Source: Leuctra nigra | Taxonomy: Eukaryota; Arthropoda; Insecta; Plecoptera; Leuctridae | Reading direction: 5' to 3' | Length of the DNA: 64,000 nt | Assembly (NCBI GenBank): GCA_934045905.1 | Contig: OW203769.1 | Location: 13,733,705 to 13,797,704 of the forward strand | Shown here: positions 11,778 through 24,312 of the stretch, piece by piece | How the letters are laid out: each line of letters starts with the position of its first letter | Numbering within the stretch: position 1 is the first letter of the stretch | Notes under the pieces: generated by a model | What the model saw: the letters and a program-made list of their open reading frames with translations, nothing else | Databases searched by the model: none | Told to the model about the DNA's origin: nothing | Position numbers and translations under genes: made by a program

Positions 11778-12086
11778 GTTTCAGAGTGAAGACCCTGGGA
11801 CCAATAATGAAACTTAGCACTTACGATGGCCTATTTCTAGGGCGACCAGAATGGTTGACATAGCGCCCCAATGTTCTAGGCATTTACACAATTCGGTGGC
11901 ACATCGTTATGGTGTCGCCCACAGTGGAACCTTTGACCATTTTTAATCCTGGGGAACTACCTTCTTGTACCATGAATGTCGTCATAAAATAAATATTATC
12001 ACAAATAAAAACTATGATCAACAACTGTAGGCTAGTGTAGTGTCAGGTACGATCAGAAAAATATGGTTTCCAGGCTAACAGGGACC
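11778..12086. other. Unassigned spacer
   Basis: No gene or repeat boundary recognised. Confidence 0.4.
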
Positions 12087-12090
12087 TTAA

Positions 12091-12468
12091 GACGGCTGGG
12101 TAGTGAGTTTGACCTTGAAGAGTTTTTAATCGATTTTTATCAATATCTTTTACCAATGGAATTGTTAACAAAATAAGGCTTTGTACGAGTATTCAGAACA
12201 GTTCAATGAAAATAATCCCATAGCATAATGGTTTATTAGATTTACTTTGTCCTACAGACGTTTAGTGCCCGAAAATTAGTAAAATTTTGGCACTAAACAT
12301 CTGTTGGACAAAATAAAGTAATAACTTATTCCAAGCAATGAAATTATTTTCATTGAACTGTTCTGAATACTCGTGCAAAACCCTATTTTGTTAACAATTA
12401 CATTGGTAAAAGATATTGATAAAATCGATTAAAAAACTCTTCAAGGCCACGCTCACTACTCAGCCCTC
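12091..12468. mobile_element. Palindromic MITE with TTAA target duplication
   Basis: Two long imperfect inverted arms begin GACGGCTGGGTAGTGAG at the left. They are flanked by TTAA at 12087-12090 and 12469-12472. Interior landmarks are AAAGATATTGATAAAAATCG and GGCACTAAACATCTGTTGG. Related copies are at 52296-52662 and about 14830-15205. TTAA duplication fits piggyBac- or Kolobok-type transposases. Confidence 0.88.
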
Positions 12469-12472
12469 TTAA

Positions 12473-14050
12473 GCAATATATGTTCTAGCTTTCGCAACTG
12501 TAATGAGTTAACTGCTACTAGGGCTTATGGCCGACGGTCAGACAAACTACTCTTTGCGACGAATTGCCGTATGAGCCGGAGCGACAAACGAGTGGAATGC
12601 AGCGTGGGAGATGTCCAACATAACAGTGTCACACTCACGCATGAGCATGACGAACTGGACGGAAATAGTGACCGATAGAGAACCTGACACCCACAACAAC
12701 AGTGTCCAGCGTCTTCTTGACACTTGACGAGAATACAGCAGGCGCATGGTGTTTCTGGTTGGCAGGCTTCTCAAATAGGGAATAATTGGAATTTTATGTG
12801 TTGGAACTAGTAGATTGATGTTCTCAATGTCTACCTAGCCCTCTCACGGAATTGAAGCCGTGAAAATTCTTTAGGGTTTAAATTTTTCGATTAGTTGGTT
12901 GGTACCTTTTTTAGGTAGGTGACGTACCTTTTTACCATTCATCTGACTTCCGGACAACAATGTCGGAGCTCTAATTGTAAATACACGAGTAGGTACCTTT
13001 TAAGTAGGTACCTAGGTATTTATTAATTTAGTTTTTGTCATTTTCAATGGACCAATGGTGATGGGAGGAGTAAATGTAGCATAATAGTTCTCTTTACTCA
13101 CACTAGAGCAGCACTGTCCATATAGTGGGAGAGGGAGCCAATCAAACGTGTGGGGGAAAGACAGTTGAATTTCAAAATGGATCCATTTGCTATTTGATTA
13201 CTATTGATTACTGTAGGTACTGTCACAGACTTTTTGACGGTCACGGCCCACATCCTTCTGTCATCTGTTTTATTCGTGACGTCACATAGCAAGATAATGA
13301 CAAGTGGTCCATTTAGGCTACACCTCCATTTGAGATCTCTTTGCCAGAAAAATCATCGCGTGCCCGTAGTAAGTACTACATTATGGGGGCATTTGTCTAT
13401 CCTAACAAATGTAAACAATAGAACATCTAAACATTTAGTAGTTTTTACCTCTAGTCACGTAGGTACCCAAGTGTCCCACCCCTGTAAAGATACGAAGTGC
13501 CAATTCAAATTGAAAGTTAGTCAATATCATGAGCGTATGATCCATCATCACGGAGACTTTTACATGTTTAGATAAATATTGTCGGAGAATGAAGCTCAGA
13601 GCATCAATCTTGAACAATATCGCATGTACCTACTACAGTATAGGTAGACTTACAGTGAGCTCATCCATCAACAAAATGCGTCTCAAACGATTACATTCAA
13701 CCCAAGGTAAGGTGAACGCTCACGGAAATTCACCCTCCACCCCCCTATTCTTACCTAATAGTTCCCTCCCCCTCGACCGGTTTCACTGGAAAAGTTTATT
13801 GACTTGGGGAGGGGGGGGGAGGGGGGGGGGGAGAGAGATGTAAATCTTGTCCCTACTTCATAAGATACCTATTGAACCTATGATTGAACTAAGGATTGAA
13901 ATATTTTGCTAAGAACAAATTTTATCAAGAAATTTGTTAGATATTTTTCAGAAGAAGGCAGTTGATTTCCAAGTTTTTTAAAGATGCAAGATCATGTTAA
14001 AATTTCTAATATCTTGCCTAAAGGAAGACTTCTTGTAGATAATTCTTGTT
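12473..14050. other. Unassigned AT-rich sequence
   Basis: Short open frames on both strands (up to 123 codons at 13204-13575) lack domains or credible splice structure. There is a G-rich simple tract at 13806-13835. Confidence 0.4.
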
Positions 14051-14077
14051 TATAATTTTTTAGGTTCTCTAAACTAG

Positions 14078-14165
14078 GTTCCGACCGAACCGGGGCTCGA
14101 ACCCGGGACCTCTCACTTGTCGGGCGAGAGCTCAGAGCTCTCGACTTATAAAATAGACTAGATAT
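14078..14165 (-). repeat. tRNA-like SINE fragment
   Basis: On the minus strand a B box (GGGTTCGAGCCCC) is seen at about 14095-14107, with tRNA-like flanking sequence. It is too degenerate to be a tRNA gene. Confidence 0.4.
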
Positions 14166-14372
14166 TGGCAAGATTTTTCATCAGGGTAAAGATGGAAGGT
14201 GGTAGGAACTTAGGAAGCCCTACTGAGCGACCCCACTGAAAAAAAACATTATAGGACCCCGATAAAAAAAAAAACGTGCGAGATATTGAATAGGAACTAA
14301 CTCGGCAAGATCTTGCCAAGTTCTTCCCTCTTACTAAGATCATTCGCCCCCTCCGCCCCATCATTTGCCATT

Positions 14373-14475
14373 AACAATGATCGTGCCGAAGTTTTTCGGG
14401 AATCGAACCCGGTAACCTCCAGAGAGACGTGTAGAGCGTTATGACTTATGCCTGAGCCAAACGCTCCGTCCCATG
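14373..14475 (-). repeat. tRNA-derived SINE head
   Basis: On the minus strand, an A-box-like TTTGGCTCAGGCAT and B box GGGTTCGATTCCC sit about 55 bp apart, and the family's GGGACGGAGCG precedes them. There is no cloverleaf good enough for a functional tRNA. Confidence 0.5.
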
Positions 14476-14829
14476 ATCTAATTCTAAGCTAACTATGTTC
14501 TAAATTTTCAAAGTCTAGTTAAAAGCCTACTTTAAGTCAGCTAACCTGATAAGAGCATTAAATTTTCTTTTTAACCAGACTTTTTAACAAATTGGCCTAC
14601 CTAGTACTAGGTGTAGGTACATATTGTTTTAAAACGAGTGATAAAAACATTAAAATTAAAATACAATTATAAATTTATATTCGATTAATTTTGGGTGGGC
14701 AGAGGGTGGGCAGGTGTACGATTTCGCTAGTAATGGATTTCTTGGATTCCAATCCCTTTATCGTTCCACACCCTGTTGAAAAATCTTGGGAAGACAGCCA
14801 AGATGTACAACTTCGAAGTTCTTGATAAG

Positions 14830-15205
14830 ATTTCTTGCGTGGCCTTGAAGAGTATTTTAATCGATTTTTATCAATATCTTTCACCAATTTGTAATTGTTA
14901 ATAAAAAATAGGGATTTGTTTTTGTACCTACTACGAGTCTTCAGAATTGGAAACTTATTTTATAGTTTGGAATGGGAGTTTCAATTTGTCCTAGACGTTT
15001 AGTGCCATATTTTTACTAATTTTCGGGCACTAAAGTTACTAAACGTCTGCATAGGTCTAGGACAAAATAAACCCTTCCAAGTTACTAAATTATTTTCTGT
15101 GATCTGTTCTGAAGACTCGTACAAAGCCTTTTTTATTAACTATTACATTGGTAAAAGATATTGATAACAATCGATTAAAAGAACTGTTCAAGATCAAACT
15201 CAAGA
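14830..15205. mobile_element. Degenerate copy of the TTAA palindromic MITE
   Basis: It has the same order of landmarks as 12091-12468 (GGCCTTGAAGAGTATTTTAA, AGACGTTTAGTGCC, TTGGTAAAAGATATTGATAA), but the ends are eroded and no TTAA pair is clear. Confidence 0.7.
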
Positions 15206-15636
15206 TCTCGCCTAGTATTTCCCCAGGGCAGAGTAGTCAGCCACATGTTTGCAATCTAACTGTCACTGTGACAAGTGTCAACGGCACCCAAGATCCTTCA
15301 AACAAGTGTAGCAACGGTACTCCAGCTGTTCCGATGTAGAATCCATTTGAGTGTCCTGGTGCGATAAGGAGCTTGAAGAAGAGCTGGACAAAAGAACAGC
15401 TGACTGCACTGAGCTCGTCTTCTCCCAGCCTATTGTCTAGCGTCTCTTATCATCTTGCGAGGCATTGTTTCAACCACTTCGCGAGGGATTATCGCATCAA
15501 GTACTAGAGCGATAAGTTGACAGAAGAATTAGAATGTTGAGAACTTAATTAGACGTCGAATTGTCGACGATGCGACTAAAAAGTTGAGAGAATTAGGTCA
15601 TGTGTTGTGAAAAGATCACCAAAAGGGATGGGGGAT

Positions 15637-15879
15637 TAGTGTTGGGAGTTTTCATGAAATTTTTTGTGTGAAAATTTTCATGATAATTTTCAATGTTTTG
15701 AATCCTGTGGAAGTTTTTTTTTTATTATTATTTTTCTGGTAGTGCACCGACATTTACGTATTTCTATCACGCATAATAATGTAACACACCTCCATTAATA
15801 CTTTAAATACAAAATAAAAAAATTGAAAATATGCTGAAAGGTCCTGTAAATGAATGAAAATTTTCAACTCCCAACACAA
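15637..15879. mobile_element. Short hAT MITE
   Basis: Inverted ends TAGTGTTGGGAGTTTTCAT and ATGAAAATTTTCAACTCCC are flanked by an exact 8-bp duplication, TGGGGGAT (15629-15636 and 15880-15887). Confidence 0.9.
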
Positions 15880-15887
15880 TGGGGGAT

Positions 15888-17720
15888 ACACACATAAAAA
15901 GGCTCCATTTCATAGGCAGATTTATGTTATTGTAAGTTAACTCTTAACTTTCAAGCACGGTTTTTCAATCAATAATACATCATTATTGTAAAAGTAATTG
16001 ATTGTTGGGTCCAAAAATAAAACTGGTCAGGTGTCAAAATTTCGCTTAAGTCAGCTAAATCAGATTGGTAGGTAGAGCTTTTTTTGCTGCAGAAACAAGA
16101 CTTCCTGACAACTTTTTAAAAAACCATTGCAAACTCTTTACATTTTTTGTCGAGGTCAAGGTACGAATTTGAGCTTCAAGAAATATCACTGCCACATAGA
16201 GATTAGAGAACAAACTAATACAAAATATACGGAGGCCGTGTCTAGCTAATTTTGACAAAATGCAACAGTTTACTTTGCAGGTTTAGTTACTATTTCATAT
16301 TATGAATTATTATGCTTTCTCATTCTTGCTGCAAACACGTTTCTGATAAAATATTAATTTCATCATGCACAGAAGTCAACAACCTTCATTCCCTATTATT
16401 TTGTGTCAACACTTGATTCTGAATCGTCGTTAACAATGGCACCTGTTTCCAAGGGGTGTTAGCTATTGAAACAACCCCTATGCTATTCAGAACCACCCTC
16501 ATTCAATAAACAACCCGCTATGTAAAATCCCGGGAGCAGCAAAATAGACCCCAAAAATTAAACTATTGTCAAGTATGCGGTTACTGGTTACTGCATCACT
16601 TCACAAGAAAAAAAATCAAAAGTTTTCTGAATCTTTAGTTTGCAGTGACCGATGGGAAGCAATGAAGACAAATGCATTTTAACCGGTCTTGACGGGAGCT
16701 CTATAAAAACTGGTCCAATAATCTCCCTTTGGAGCTGGGCCGCAAACGAGAAATACCAAATTCTAGGTCACAAATGTCAAACAAAAACATTTTCACGGGC
16801 ATACGGCGGTTCGGAACCTGTTCAAAAGGTTTTATGTCGTAAGAAAGGGCAAAAAATGACGTATTCACATAGATAATTAGGGTTTTAAATGTTTAATAAC
16901 ACATTACAAGGCAAAAATTTAAGAATCTTGACAGCGGCTAAGAATGACTGGGGGCGGGCGGGCAAAGTTCACGTAACAAAACCCGTGAACTTGCACACAC
17001 ATTTCACGTCACCTTTAATAAAAACATAATGAAAATACTCACTCACATTCTAGTTCGACGATTATTTCGTGTCGAACATGCTGCTATTCCCGGCAGATAA
17101 CGAAAAAGCACGAACAAATTGAGCACCGCACAGAACACACCCACCAACAGCGAACACCCGTCCAACACTGGCCCGTGTGAATTATTATACAACTATTCCG
17201 TTAGTTGCGCGCACACCCCAAATCACAGTCGTAACTTTCCGTTTCACCCTCGAATAATAACACTCAGAGCTTATAGAGTCACACGATATGATATCCACGC
17301 CATATATTAAAGGTTATCAAACATTTTAGCTCGTTTAAGGAAGGCAAAACGATGTTAGTTTACAAAATGTCGCCTTGCGCGGGCGAAATCTGACGGCGCA
17401 CAGTAGCAAGCATGGCTGCCATTCGAATCAATGAGAGCTTTCTGGGAAATGAATATCGGAATTTGATACCTTTCCTCCAATAAACTGTAACTCGGAGTAG
17501 CCTAATTATTTAATACATATTATATGGATGAGTACGGATCACTTACATACACTAAAACTGGCGATATAAGAGTGATATAGCAAAATTACTACAAGGACTG
17601 ACGTTTCCACTGCATAAACGAAACTTGCCTGCACTCTAGCGGTCACCGCTGAACTGATATCATTGGCGGGAATATTTTAAATGTGTCCAGAACAACAAAT
17701 TAGGACAGAGCAATCTTGTA
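15888..17720. other. Unassigned; GC-richer patch at 17340-17460
   Basis: No gene recognised. The CpG-richer patch near 17360-17420 contains CATGGCTGCCATT, which could belong to a promoter, but nothing else supports one. Confidence 0.35.
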
Positions 17721-17721
17721 G

Positions 17722-18275
17722 TAAACTCACCACCCTCTTGAGATGGTTGATGGTTGTACAACAATAGAATTAGTAGCTACAACCAAATACGTACTTGAAG
17801 ATGAAGATTATTTCAAAATGTTCCACTGTTAAAATCACCACCCTCTTGACGGCGTCATCAATATACATCAGCAAATGCTTGTTCAACACAATCAAGTAAA
17901 GTAACAACATAATACACTTCAAAATGAAAGATTATTTCAAAATATTCTTCTAGTAAACTCACCACCCTCTTGACGGCGTCCTCAATATACATCAGCAAAT
18001 GCTTGTACAACAATTATAGACAGTGACTACAAATAAATACGTACTTAAAGACGAAGATTATTTTATATAATCCACTAGTAAACTCACCACCCTCTTGACG
18101 GCGTCCTCAATATACATCAGCAAATGCTTGTACAATTCATTAGAAAGTAACAACAACCAAATACGTACTTAAAACTGAAGAATATTTCAAAATTCCACAT
18201 GTAAACTCACCACCCTCTTGACGGCGTCCCCAATTTACATCAGCAAATATTTGTACAACTCCAGAAAGTAGCTAC
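17722..18275 (-). repeat. Array of short exon-like units (minus strand)
   Basis: Five units about 120 bp apart each contain, on the minus strand, a stretch that reads roughly LYKHLLMYIEDAVKRV followed by a splice-donor-like GTGAGT. Their plus-strand starts are about 17725 (partial), 17829, 17953, 18079 and 18204. The 18204 unit has an in-frame stop and the 17829 unit has a damaged donor (GTGATT). A sixth, better-preserved unit is at 19437. The host gene is not recognised. They may be tandem duplicates of one small exon, some of them decayed. Confidence 0.6.
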
Positions 18276-18480
18276 AACCAAATACGTACTTGAAGTTGAA
18301 GATTATTTTAAGGTGGCGCGATGATTTCTCACTTTCAACAAAGTTTTGAAACTTGCAATCATTAGTTATTGTATCATCCTCAATAATATCGAAAATTTAT
18401 CACAGTTCAAGCTTCACTTTTTTCCTATAGGTACTTTAACATTAGAAGTGGTATAAAAACGTTCGTTTATTTTTTCCCCC

Positions 18481-19077
18481 CAGTGTTGAATCCAGACATT
18501 TTTCTCGGGAGGGGCACTTTAATAGTTGGGGGTGGCATTTTTTTGGGGTACTTTTTTGATGTTGCTGTTGGGAAGGGGGGGGTAAGTTAATATATGAATA
18601 TGCTTGTAGTTGTACAAAGCACAAAGCAATTATTTATACGTAATATATTTTGAAAAGTCACAGTGGAAAACAGGGGGTTCGGGGGCATAGCCCCCGAGAT
18701 AATTTTTGATCAAGGTCATTCGTTTAGGTACAATTTTGAATCACAGTGTATAGCTATTTTGGGGAATTATAAATTGCAAAATATCCAAAAAATGGTTTAA
18801 GAGATTTAATAATAGGTACATTTATTGAACTTATCAGGATGCATGTCCGGGGCGCATAGCCCCGGAAAATTTTTGGAATTTTAACTCAATTCTAACAGTT
18901 TTGGAAGGTTTTTGACATGATCCGTCTATTTTTACGTGTTTTTTTCACATATTATTTTGAAGGTATTTTGAATAGGTATTTGTGCCGGGGAGGGCACATG
19001 CATACCTCGGGGGGGGGGGGCAGTGCTTCCCCCCCCCCCCCCCCCCCCCCCCCGAGGTATGCCTGGATTCAACACTG
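18481..19077. mobile_element. Non-autonomous hAT element with C/G homopolymer hairpin
   Basis: Inverted ends CAGTGTTGAATCCAG and CTGGATTCAACACTG are flanked by an exact 8-bp duplication, TTTCCCCC (18473-18480 and 19078-19085). Near the right end a G-run (19010-19021) and a C-run (19029-19053) form a hairpin with GCATACCTC/GAGGTATGC arms. Confidence 0.92.
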
Positions 19078-19436
19078 TTTCCCCCTCAATTTAAACTATG
19101 TCCCCACCTTGAGAATTTTACCAAAAACTAAAAGAAAGGTAGAATACTGGAACACAATTTTGTCAAGAAAATGTAACCAAGCCAAACTAATTAAAAAGAT
19201 GTGCATTATATTGTATTAGATACTACTTTTCTGAAATTCCCATAAGAGCAATACAAATATTGTTCAAATATAAAACATTGACTGACAAATTAAGTTTATT
19301 TTCAAGAAGAACTTCACTAAAATTATTTCAACATTAATTATATCCCCAAAACTACGCAAATTTCAACATTTGAACTAATCACTTCGCATATTTTAGAATG
19401 GACTTGTATTGAAGTCAATGTTTTTATCAAATTAAA

Positions 19437-19490
19437 CTTACCACCCTCTTGACGGCGTCCTCAACATACATCAGCAGATGCTTGTACAAC
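19437..19490 (-). CDS. Possible small host exon, best copy of the exon-like array
   Basis: On the minus strand this unit reads about LYKHLLMYVEDAVKRV and ends in GGTG|GTAAGT, a stronger donor than the other copies have. A possible acceptor (CTTTATAG) lies just upstream, giving an exon near 50 nt. It may be the parent exon from which the 17722-18275 copies arose. I do not recognise the gene, and no neighbouring exon could be linked to it. Confidence 0.35.
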
Positions 19491-20278
19491 ACTATAAAGG
19501 ACTAGGGTGCCCTCCCCCTAGACCCCCCATTTATTTTGTGTGAGATCGTTGTTTCGTATGCATTTTTCCCAAAATACCAGATTACTATATATTTTTAACC
19601 CCAAGAATATTAGAACTGCAATGTCTGGAATTCTATTCTTGTAAAGCTGGCAACTGTAGACTTGATGGTTCCGAATTGCAACAGCACTGAAGAAGTGGTG
19701 GAAGCTCTTGATGTACGTCATCCGAGAGCATAATTTCTTCTCGGATGTGTTGTTTACAGATGTTGGGGTGATTTAGGTCTCAGTTCATTCTCAACCGTCA
19801 ATTGACACGATATTTTGCATACCCGTCATTGTCAATACTCTGGTTTGCCTCAGAATAGATGAAAATGTTTGGATCAAGTTGAAATTTGGCAAGGTAATAA
19901 AAACAAATTTTACAGCATTTTCAGGCTCCTCAACAGATCACGTACCTATGCATTGATATTTGTTATATTCATCTATGCATAGCTCCATTTTTCATAGCTA
20001 TTCACGACTTCTTTTGTTTTATATCAGCAATGCAAAATTATTGAATTTTCCACCCAAGGACAGACATTTTGTTTGCATGTTGATGGGTTAGATTTATAAC
20101 TTTATTGCGGAAAATCAATGTATATTTGAAATAATGTGAGAAATAATAATCTTCTCACTAAAGATTTCTCGGGAGCCTATACAATTTCCCACGTACTCAT
20201 TAACTATAAAATAGTAAAAAATGCATAGAATCACAGCTACATATTCTGCGTGCTATCAAGATGGGCAACAATGAGATG
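19491..20278. other. Unassigned AT-rich sequence
   Basis: Nothing recognised on either strand. Confidence 0.4.
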
Positions 20279-20282
20279 ACAT

Positions 20283-21742
20283 TGTAACCTGCCACTGCCT
20301 TTGACACCGAAATCTATGAATTTATGGGCCGAAAGTTTCAATTTTGAAGTTCTATCTTTTAGAACGCGGACCGAAAAGTTAATTTAGAACAGTCAGGATG
20401 ACACCACCGTAAGTATCAACCCCCACGCCTACGGTCGTTCTAAAGGGGAATATAATAAATTTACTGTTTGAAAGAATACCGAGCTTGGCTCATGCGTGGA
20501 CAGCAAAATAACTTTACTTTAAACCAGATACTCTTAATCCGAACTCTTGATGATCTCTTGATGTTACACTAGTCTTTCCAGACAAAACTCAGTTTTTGTG
20601 ACAACCAGGAAAAGATGGATTGTGGAGAGTCGAAAATAAACCACTTCGTAGCCTGATGTTTGCTGACGAGTTTGATTTTATTGCTCACTTGAAACTTGAA
20701 ACACTTGTGGTCGATCACTTTACACACTCAAATTCGGTAACAACAATGAAAATATCAAATAGTTAACTCAATCGCAATACTTTCACACTTAATTTCGGTT
20801 ACAACATTTAAATTATCGAATAGTTAACTCAATTGCAATTACAACTTACACTATACAAATCCGAAACGTATTATGATTTAACTACTGTTGAATTAAATTT
20901 AGCACTGCCTATCAGATCTAGACTCCAGTATATGTCCTTTAAGAGGAGAGAGCGAGCAGAAGTCTGCCCATCGAATGGTAACCTAATTTTGATGAGCTGA
21001 AATTTATAGACTTTTGAAAAGTCGTAAAACTTGATACTAAAATTTAGTTCGAACTATGTCACAGCTTGGCGCCACAAATCAAGCTCTCAAACCTCTTGAC
21101 CAATCCGGTGATGCCGGTAAATACAGTCACCTACTATGTTGGCCTTGGGCTGACATAGGAGAAAACCCTGATTTGAAGTACAGTTTTAAAAATTAAATTT
21201 GATTCTTAGTAAATATATTATTGATTATTTATCAATTACAATCTTTAACATTGACAATTCTTGCGGATTAAACTAGACTACACAATATAGAAAACAGTAA
21301 ATTTGCTGTATTAAAAACCTAGACTTCCAAACTGTCAAATGGTTTTGCTTTGAACTCCTCATAATGTATCTTATGAACATAACATACCCAATTGCTCCAA
21401 TAAAATGAAATATACATTTCCTCTTAAGTTCACAAAACTTGTTACCATGATTTAATCATTTGTTTTACCTGTAATTATTATCCATCCTCAATCATCAATT
21501 CAAGTAGGTATGTGATAAACATTATACTGATTAAAACTTGCTTCTAACTAAAGAATTTTGTAATTAACATTAATATTCAATTATTTGAGGTGTCAATTCA
21601 ATTAGCATTTAAGATTATAAGAAAAGTTTAAAGACTTACTGAAATTAGTAGCAGAAATTAAAGGTCCTATTTCAACAAATTATCTTGAGTTCCACTTGCA
21701 ATATTTCATGTTTATGAAGTCATGTTTATGAAGTTGTTTACA
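20283..21742 (-). repeat. 3' LTR of the large Gypsy element
   Basis: 1460 bp. It has the same length and, by eye, the same sequence as 44966-46425. In element orientation it starts TGTAAACAAC and ends GGCAGGTTACA. The outer flank is ACAT and the inner flank is the G-rich tract at 21743-21758. Confidence 0.92.
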
Positions 21743-21758
21743 AGGCATCCCCCCCAAA
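21743..21758 (-). other. Candidate polypurine tract
   Basis: On the minus strand TTTGGGGGGGATGCCT directly precedes the LTR's TGTAAAC. A G-run at this spot is what primes plus-strand DNA synthesis in Ty3/Gypsy elements, though the last bases are not all purines. Confidence 0.55.
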
Positions 21759-23328
21759 CCGACAAAAAGCGGGGTGACAGCCCTCTTTTTAGGTACAACA
21801 TTCCCACATAAACATAAAATATTACTTCCACAAGAGCGGATACAAACAACAAGAGACCTCCACTGAGAGGGCACAACACCCGAGACACGCACATAGCAAG
21901 TCCACAACCGACAGAAAGTCACTGAACACTTGCAGCCATTGGCACACGACAGACATTGGGCCAGGAGATACTCGGATGACTTGTAAATCTTGCCGATCGA
22001 GAGCACTCCCCGCGGTGTGTACGAACTTTTGTCGCTCCAACACCTGAAGCGAAGCCCGCCGCAAGAATTCAGCAGCAACTCGCTCTTTCGTCGTAGTGGT
22101 TGCCGGTGTTCTCGTCTGCGATGGCCACACCCAAGATGAAGCTCAAGCAGCATGACTCCGATGACCTGGATAAAGTCCAAAGTGTTTACTCAGTGTAAAA
22201 TATGAAACAGTGAATTTTGGTGAATTTAAATTTATAACTTTAATCGTAGGTATGTATATTCAGAACTTTAACACTGAATGTAAAAATGACTCTAACATTA
22301 TGACATCTTGAAATGAAACTATATAAACATGTGTACATTGCTCCATGAGATTGAATGCTGCATCTTATAACAACTGGAGTTGCAAGATTTCGTCCCTCAA
22401 GACTTGGAAAATGTGCAATGGTAGACAAGAACAGTGATCTGTATCAATGCAATAGTCAAACTTATTAGTTATTATAATATAGCAAGTATATCTCCGCTCA
22501 ACTAAATATGAATTGTATTGAAACCTGAATATATAGATTCAATCTATCAGTAATATCACCTAAAAAAAATTACTGGAATGTGATAAAGGCACTTCGAATT
22601 CTTCTTATAAAATAGAATGTCATAATATCTCCCATAATATTCATCAGTCTGTAACAGTTTGGCGTGAATTGAAATTTCATTTGCAACTGGTTATTTGTGC
22701 AAATCAAATGTAACACATTTTTCTTAAAGTTTCAAAATTGCGGTTTATGAATACTACTCCAACATGCAATAATCCTTGTTCGGTAAAATACAAACTATGA
22801 ACTAAAAATATGTATTTCAGTTTCTATCCCCAAATCATTCAAATAAATTTAAAATTCTGGTAATAACTATTTGTTGGCACCATGAAAATGACATGAAGAC
22901 TATACATAATCATAATGTAAATGGTCCTAGGTAAATGGTAACGTTATGAGGTAACAAAATATGAAAAATATGTAACATGGACAAAAATGTAATTTCCATG
23001 CTTGCTAAATCAACATTATCTTCAAATTTCTAATTAAAGTTTCCAAAATGTGCATCTAAACCTATATAGCCACTTAGCTTATCTAGCCGTGATCATCTCC
23101 CATCAGCAAGGTCCGGGTTGTACTCGCGGATCAGCTGATGCCAGCGACGGTGAAGTGGGTCAGAAGTTGCGTCATGGAACGCAGTCGGCTCCCTCTTGGC
23201 TCCCTCCAACCGCGACCTTGGGCTAGTGCGTGCGCTGGACGTCGGAGTTCGAGCCTCTTGAAGTCGAGGAGGCCCTTCCTTGTCGCGCCGCAGATGCGAG
23301 TTGAGATGACAGCCAATCCAAGTTCGTG

Positions 23329-23343
23329 TTCTGACACCAAATT
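23329..23343 (-). other. Possible remnant of a second LTR-element primer site
   Basis: On the minus strand TGGTGTCAGAA (11 nt, the tRNA-Leu 3' end) follows CACA plus a short spacer. This is the same arrangement as at 44944-44966, but the match then stops. It could be a fragment of another Gypsy element. Confidence 0.25.
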
Positions 23344-24312
23344 GTGATCCAAGAGCTGTGTTGAGCTAGCAGGAGCTGTGTACTATTATAGATTTTGATA
23401 ATGATTCGTTGTATCTCTTGCATGGTGAAGTACGACAGTGTTGACGGCGTCGTGAAGAAATTGAAGCTTGTGTGAATTCTTATTACATCAGGTATGAATA
23501 TCGCGACCTCGTAGATCAGGTGTTGAGTAGTAGAATGGCATGATTGAATCTTGATTTTACCAAAGCGTATGGTTGTAAACTTTACAGCGAAAATTGAAGT
23601 TGGCTAGTAGCTTCTTCCGACAGATGTTTGCTAGACGAGACGAAATGCACGTAATTACTCTATTGTCGTAATTACTGTATGGTCATGGCGTAGTGGTTTT
23701 GGCGTCGCGGTGCTCATAGAGTCAGGCTCAAGTCATCGTTTCTTATTGGAATTTCTTGATCTTCATCTCATAAAGGCGAGACCGAGCGTCACCAGCAGAG
23801 TCGTGAAGTTTGTTCTTCATAGAGTCCTCATTATTGAAATTCTTCAGATCTTGGGACTCATTTCTTGATCGGGCGTCGTCTTCCTCTAGGACTCGTCTTC
23901 TTTTGACTCAGGCTCCATTGCAGAAAGGATTAGATTCACGGATTGACTTTAGGTTTGGAATCAGTTGTGTTTTTTTTTTTTTTTTTTTTTTTTTTATGAT
24001 ATGATGAAAGATGAAGTATGAAATGATTTAAAGTTGAACGATTTCGATAACACTAGATTTTACGATTTTGAGACGATTTTGATTTTAATTAATTTTTAAT
24101 ATATAGAAAAACTATTTCACCGCATTTTAAATTTGGAATATTGTGTTAATAACTGCAGAGTTTCGGCGGCATTTCCACGCACAATTCAAAACTTAATTAA
24201 TATTTTAAATGTAAACCTGCATATAAAACACTAAACACGAATCGACTATTAAAACTAGTTTTTAGAGAAAATTTTACTTGAAATTTTGGCTCTTTAGGTA
24301 GCTTCTCAGTGC

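Noticed and set aside
14095..14475. tRNA genes on the minus strand
   Set aside because: A and B boxes are visible but no complete cloverleaf can be drawn. They fit SINE heads better.
21680..22180. 166-codon minus-strand ORF as an envelope gene
   Set aside because: It has no signal peptide, cleavage site or envelope motif, and the anchor-like stretch lies in a different frame. It runs into the LTR.
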